Shown: in pieces, positions 30,429-33,262 of the stretch
Position numbering within the stretch: the first letter of the stretch is position 1
Layout of the letters: the number at the start of each line of letters is the position of its first letter
DNA from: Sulfurimonas sp.
Lineage (GTDB): Bacteria; Campylobacterota; Campylobacteria; Campylobacterales; Sulfurimonadaceae
Assembly: GCA_026996295.1 (NCBI GenBank)
Contig: JALWLL010000108.1
Location: 1 to 33,262, forward strand
Direction: 5' to 3'
DNA: 33,262 nt
The notes under the pieces: model-generated
Seen by the model: only the letters and a program-made list of their open reading frames with translations
The model's database searches: none
What the model was told of the DNA's origin: nothing
Translations under genes and position numbers: made by a program

Positions 30429-33017
30429 TTGAGACAACAATACAGTTCTTACGCAGAGTGTGTCGAGTTTTTTAAAAAAGCTCAAAAAACCAATCCGGAT
30501 CTTTTTCATGTTGAATCTATAGGAGAGACATGGGAAGGCAGAGATATCATTGCGGTAACTATTACGAAAAATATTCAAAAACACCAAGAAAAACCGGCAT
30601 TATTTTACACCGGTACAATACATGCCAGAGAATGGATAGGTATCGAGCTTGCTTTGAGCTTTGCCAAATATATACTTGAACATATAGATTATGATCCGCA
30701 GCTCAATGAGATTTTAGACAAGACTACACTCTATATGGTCCCGTGTGCAAATCCGGATGGGTTTGAGTATTCAAGAAATCATTTCTCTTTTTGGAGAAAA
30801 AACAGAAGACGCAATGCCGATGGTAGTTTTGGAGTAGATCTCAACAGGAACTTTGCAGTTGGTTTTACTCCAAACAAAAACACAACATCCAATGTTTACT
30901 CAGGTCCTAGCGCTTTTAGTGAGCCTGAAACAGCAGCACTTCGAGATTTTGTTTTGGAGCATAAAAATATTACGATCGCTTTGGATTACCATTCACAAGG
31001 AAATGTTTTTTTCCCTGCACACAACTTTATACATGAAGATGCAGAAGATGCAATAGATTTAAACCTATTGGCAGGGAACATGGCTGAGGAGATCAAAAAA
31101 GAATCAGGGCGTGAGTATGGGGTACATATGGGTAAACCTCCTGTGCATCTTATCTCTGGAAGTGGCAGGGAGTTTTATTATGCTCAAGGCGCACTCTCTT
31201 TGGTTGTAGAGGTAGGTACAAGAAACATCAGTGATTATATAGAGCATATGAGTGAAAATATAGATGAGAACATTCCCGCTCTTGTATATGCACTCTCAGA
31301 AGTGAATAACTATAAAAAAGAAGAAGCACTTCCAAGGGTAAAAAATTTTGTAGCTACAAGTGTAGGTTCAAGAGAGATCGAGCTTTGCTGGGATTATATT
31401 GAAGATGAAACAGTATTTTTTGAGATATATAGATCAAAAAAGAAAAAGGGATATGCACAGAGTTCCAATAGAATCGGGATGACGAAACTCAAAAGCTTTA
31501 CAGATAAGAACCTGCCCTCATCTACGAACTATTACTACTATATTCGGGCAGTTTGTAAACGAAGAAAAATTAAATCTCCTTTTGGACAACTTCTGGGTGT
31601 AAGAACACATCCTGCTGAGAGTATGTTTTCAAAAATCCTGTACCCTTTAGCAGATAAAGTGGGTTATGTGGGAGAGAAAACGAAAAAAAATAGTGAGCAT
31701 TTTGGTGTTAATTCTCTTTTTGTCGGTATCTCTGAAAAAAAAGGTGAGTGCCTGGGTGTTTGTGGATTTTCTTTAAAAACCATACCGGAGAATGCTATTA
31801 TAACGTCTGCTTCTGTATCTTTTTACCCTATGAACAGAGTTTCTGTGCAGGTTGAGAGTTATGGTGAGTGGCGCGTTGGTCAGATGGATGAGCGAACAAT
31901 TGGTAAGCTTGATAGTTTTGATGACATTAAAAATGTAAAAATGCTCTCTTATATAGATAGACCAACAGGATCCGCACAACTTTCTCAGGGTATATGGAGA
32001 ACATATAAGTTCGCAAAGCAGGAGTTAGATGTTTTACAGAAGTCACTTAAAAGAAGAGAAGCATACTTTAGGATGGAGGGGCCATCCTCTTTACCTCTTG
32101 ATCGTGCTTCGCAACTTATGCAGTGGGATATAGGATACGGTAAGTTCAGCGGTGGTTTGACCTACAGACCAAAACTCGACATTTCTTATACTATCAACGA
32201 AGCAAGAATTGATCTTCAATCTTCACATGAATGTAGTGCACTTAAAGATAATATGCTCGATTCAACATTACAGGTAGGCTTTGATAATAACGGCAATAAA
32301 GAGTATGGATGTATTGAGTTTGATCTCTCTAATTTGCCCGAAACAGACAATACTGTTATATCGAGTGCATACATAGAGATGGAAGCAGACAAAATTAATG
32401 CGCTTAACAGTTTGCGTTTTCATATAGAGATGGTAGTGCCGTGTTCGGGTGAGAAAACCTATGATAAAATCAAAAACAGAGAAGTGATAGAGCGCATAGG
32501 ATATGATGTAAGTGTCTCTGATATTAAAGAGTCATCCAAGCAAAGATTCGTCTTTGACAGATATACAATCAATGAAATGATCGATAGTGTAAAAAACACT
32601 AAAAAAGTGGTGTTTGTAATCTCTGCATCATCTCATAAGCCTTTTTGTAAATCTCAAAGTGTTAACTGGCTTGATGTAAAACAGATAAATAAACCTTCTT
32701 TGGTAATTAATTATATTAAAAAAAGAAGACATGCACCGCCAAGTGTGAAAAATTTACGCCATTCAATAGAAAATGATATTATAAAACTTGAGTGGGATAT
32801 TCCAAATGATGAGGCTTATAAAGGGGCTATCGTTGTAAAGAATGCTTTTAAAGTTCCATGCTCTCCATATGATGGACAAAAATTATATGGAGGTATGGAT
32901 AATTATACATATGATAATTTTGGAGATAAAGATGTACATAAGTATTATGCAGTATTTTCATACGATGATGTTCCAAACTTTTCAGAACCGATATTTATAG
33001 AAGTTAATAAGCCATAA
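30429..33017 (+). CDS. Large M14 zinc carboxypeptidase with Fn3-like and DNRLRE-like modules
   Basis: 862 residues from a TTG start with AAGG upstream. The M14 catalytic domain fills ~1-290: zinc ligands H65 and E68 in GTIHAREW, H188 in LDYHSQGN, substrate-binding NR139-140 in DLNRNF, and catalytic E261 in VVEVGT. All key residues are kept. Beyond it come an Fn3-like domain (~300-390), two related beta modules (~395-590 and ~595-770) and a final Fn3-like segment. The two modules resemble DNRLRE-type domains (FSLKTIPENAIITSASVSFY and IEFDLSNLPETDN with ISSAYIEME). Such modules are usually extracellular, yet no signal peptide is visible. It follows the second ATP-grasp gene by 17 bases. M14 enzymes include the deglutamylases that reverse ligase-made glutamate tails; whether this one does is inference. 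Confidence 0.87.
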   Translation: MRQQYSSYAECVEFFKKAQKTNPDLFHVESIGETWEGRDIIAVTITKNIQKHQEKPALFYTGTIHAREWIGIELALSFAKYILEHIDYDPQLNEILDKTTLYMVPCANPDGFEYSRNHFSFWRKNRRRNADGSFGVDLNRNFAVGFTPNKNTTSNVYSGPSAFSEPETAALRDFVLEHKNITIALDYHSQGNVFFPAHNFIHEDAEDAIDLNLLAGNMAEEIKKESGREYGVHMGKPPVHLISGSGREFYYAQGALSLVVEVGTRNISDYIEHMSENIDENIPALVYALSEVNNYKKEEALPRVKNFVATSVGSREIELCWDYIEDETVFFEIYRSKKKKGYAQSSNRIGMTKLKSFTDKNLPSSTNYYYYIRAVCKRRKIKSPFGQLLGVRTHPAESMFSKILYPLADKVGYVGEKTKKNSEHFGVNSLFVGISEKKGECLGVCGFSLKTIPENAIITSASVSFYPMNRVSVQVESYGEWRVGQMDERTIGKLDSFDDIKNVKMLSYIDRPTGSAQLSQGIWRTYKFAKQELDVLQKSLKRREAYFRMEGPSSLPLDRASQLMQWDIGYGKFSGGLTYRPKLDISYTINEARIDLQSSHECSALKDNMLDSTLQVGFDNNGNKEYGCIEFDLSNLPETDNTVISSAYIEMEADKINALNSLRFHIEMVVPCSGEKTYDKIKNREVIERIGYDVSVSDIKESSKQRFVFDRYTINEMIDSVKNTKKVVFVISASSHKPFCKSQSVNWLDVKQINKPSLVINYIKKRRHAPPSVKNLRHSIENDIIKLEWDIPNDEAYKGAIVVKNAFKVPCSPYDGQKLYGGMDNYTYDNFGDKDVHKYYAVFSYDDVPNFSEPIFIEVNKP

Positions 33018-33022
33018 ATCCT

Positions 33023-33059
33023 ATATTTTCATCACTCTTAGTTAGGGTGATGAAAATAT
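33023..33059 (+). terminator. Strong hairpin after the M14 gene
   Basis: A 13-bp perfect stem, ATATTTTCATCAC (33023-33035) with GTGATGAAAATAT (33047-33059), extendable by three inner pairs to leave a 5-base loop. It lies five bases after the M14 stop. There is no T-run after it, so it may act as a processed 3' end or a weak terminator closing the cassette before the rRNA promoter. Confidence 0.65.
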
Positions 33060-33104
33060 CCAAAACTTCTCATAATTTTAAGAACTTTCTAAGCAATTAC
33101 TCCC

Positions 33105-33110
33105 TATAAT
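33105..33110 (+). promoter_or_regulatory. Probable rRNA operon promoter (-10 box)
   Basis: TATAAT followed by a GC-rich discriminator (TCCCGTCC), a form typical of stringently controlled rRNA promoters. Transcription would begin near 33117 and lead into the leader described next. Confidence 0.6.
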
Positions 33111-33116
33111 TCCCGT

Positions 33117-33262
33117 CCACAAACAAAGAGACCTAAAGTTTAGGCTTCAAGAGACTTCGAGCAGAGGTTTTGAAGATTGTTTGAGATCATTGAAAACTAA
33201 GCAAGTAAATAGACTTAATAACAACAATTAAGTTGAAGTTACTTAGAAATAACTAATAACAA
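33117..33262 (+). other. Probable rRNA operon leader (16S gene just beyond the window)
   Basis: No protein frame is seen. The leader has a small CCTA/TAGG hairpin (33132-33144), a CTTCAA/TTGAAG stem (33145-33150 with 33170-33175), and TCATTGAAAACTA at 33187-33199, which resembles the boxA-like TTTGAAAACT string that precedes 16S rRNA genes in many bacteria. The AT-rich end with TTAAGTTGAAGTTACTTAG is consistent with the 5' strand of a processing stem. The mature 16S start (AGAGTTTGATC) is not reached, so the rRNA call is inference. Confidence 0.55.

Noticed and set aside
27057-33017. Cyanophycin synthesis/degradation as the role of the cassette
   Set aside because: The ATP-grasp proteins lack the C-terminal Mur-ligase-like domain of CphA and no cyanophycinase-type serine peptidase is present.
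1-33262. CRISPR arrays, insertion sequences, tRNA genes
   Set aside because: No regularly spaced repeats, transposase frames, terminal inverted repeats or tRNA cloverleaf signatures were found by eye on either strand.

Overview
The window is AT-rich chromosomal DNA from a Campylobacterota (Epsilonproteobacteria) bacterium, most likely a free-living Sulfurimonas/Sulfurovum-type organism. The evidence is short overlapping genes, TATAAT -10 boxes with weak -35 elements, and two housekeeping blocks whose order (helicase-truB-csrA-ispE-smpB, and Nif3-zinc ribbon-waaA-RluA-ffh-rpsP-KH-rimM-trmD-rplS) matches what I remember of Campylobacter jejuni. The genus call is inference.

Region 1 (1-6638) makes and attaches acidic surface sugars. 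It starts inside a legI/neuB-type synthase, followed by a legG/neuC-type hydrolysing epimerase and a ptmE-type CBS-nucleotidyltransferase, all steps of legionaminic acid synthesis. The expected cytidylyltransferase is present only as an N-terminal scrap in another frame at the end of ptmE. After it come a divergent NeuB-like synthase, an SpsF-like nucleotidyltransferase and a YhcH/NanQ-like sugar anomerase, then a KpsS-like Kdo transferase.

Region 2 (6716-13357) holds two translationally coupled membrane c-di-GMP proteins. One has a degenerate GGDEF plus an EAL-type domain and the other an intact GGEEF. A short class IV aminotransferase, a small SspB-like protein and a reverse-strand LysR regulator follow.

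Region 3 (13480-26910) is core metabolism and translation. It has the UvrD-type helicase, TruB, CsrA, IspE, SmpB, an exported M23 peptidase, a TPR protein, a Nif3-like protein, a coiled-coil zinc-ribbon protein, WaaA, an RluA-type pseudouridine synthase, an unknown 124-residue protein, Ffh, S16, a KH protein, RimM, TrmD and L19. A strongly structured, promoter-bearing 260-base gap lies between ffh and rpsP.

Region 4 (27057-33017) is the most unusual part. It is a tight four-gene unit with its own promoter: an M20 carboxypeptidase G2-like enzyme, a RimK-like ATP-grasp ligase, a second ATP-grasp protein with a helix-hairpin-helix tail, and a large M14 carboxypeptidase with Fn3-like and DNRLRE-like modules. 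Two ligases beside two carboxypeptidases suggest making, adding and trimming amino-acid or peptide tags, but the substrate is unknown. The last 200 bases look like a promoter and leader of an rRNA operon that starts just outside the window.
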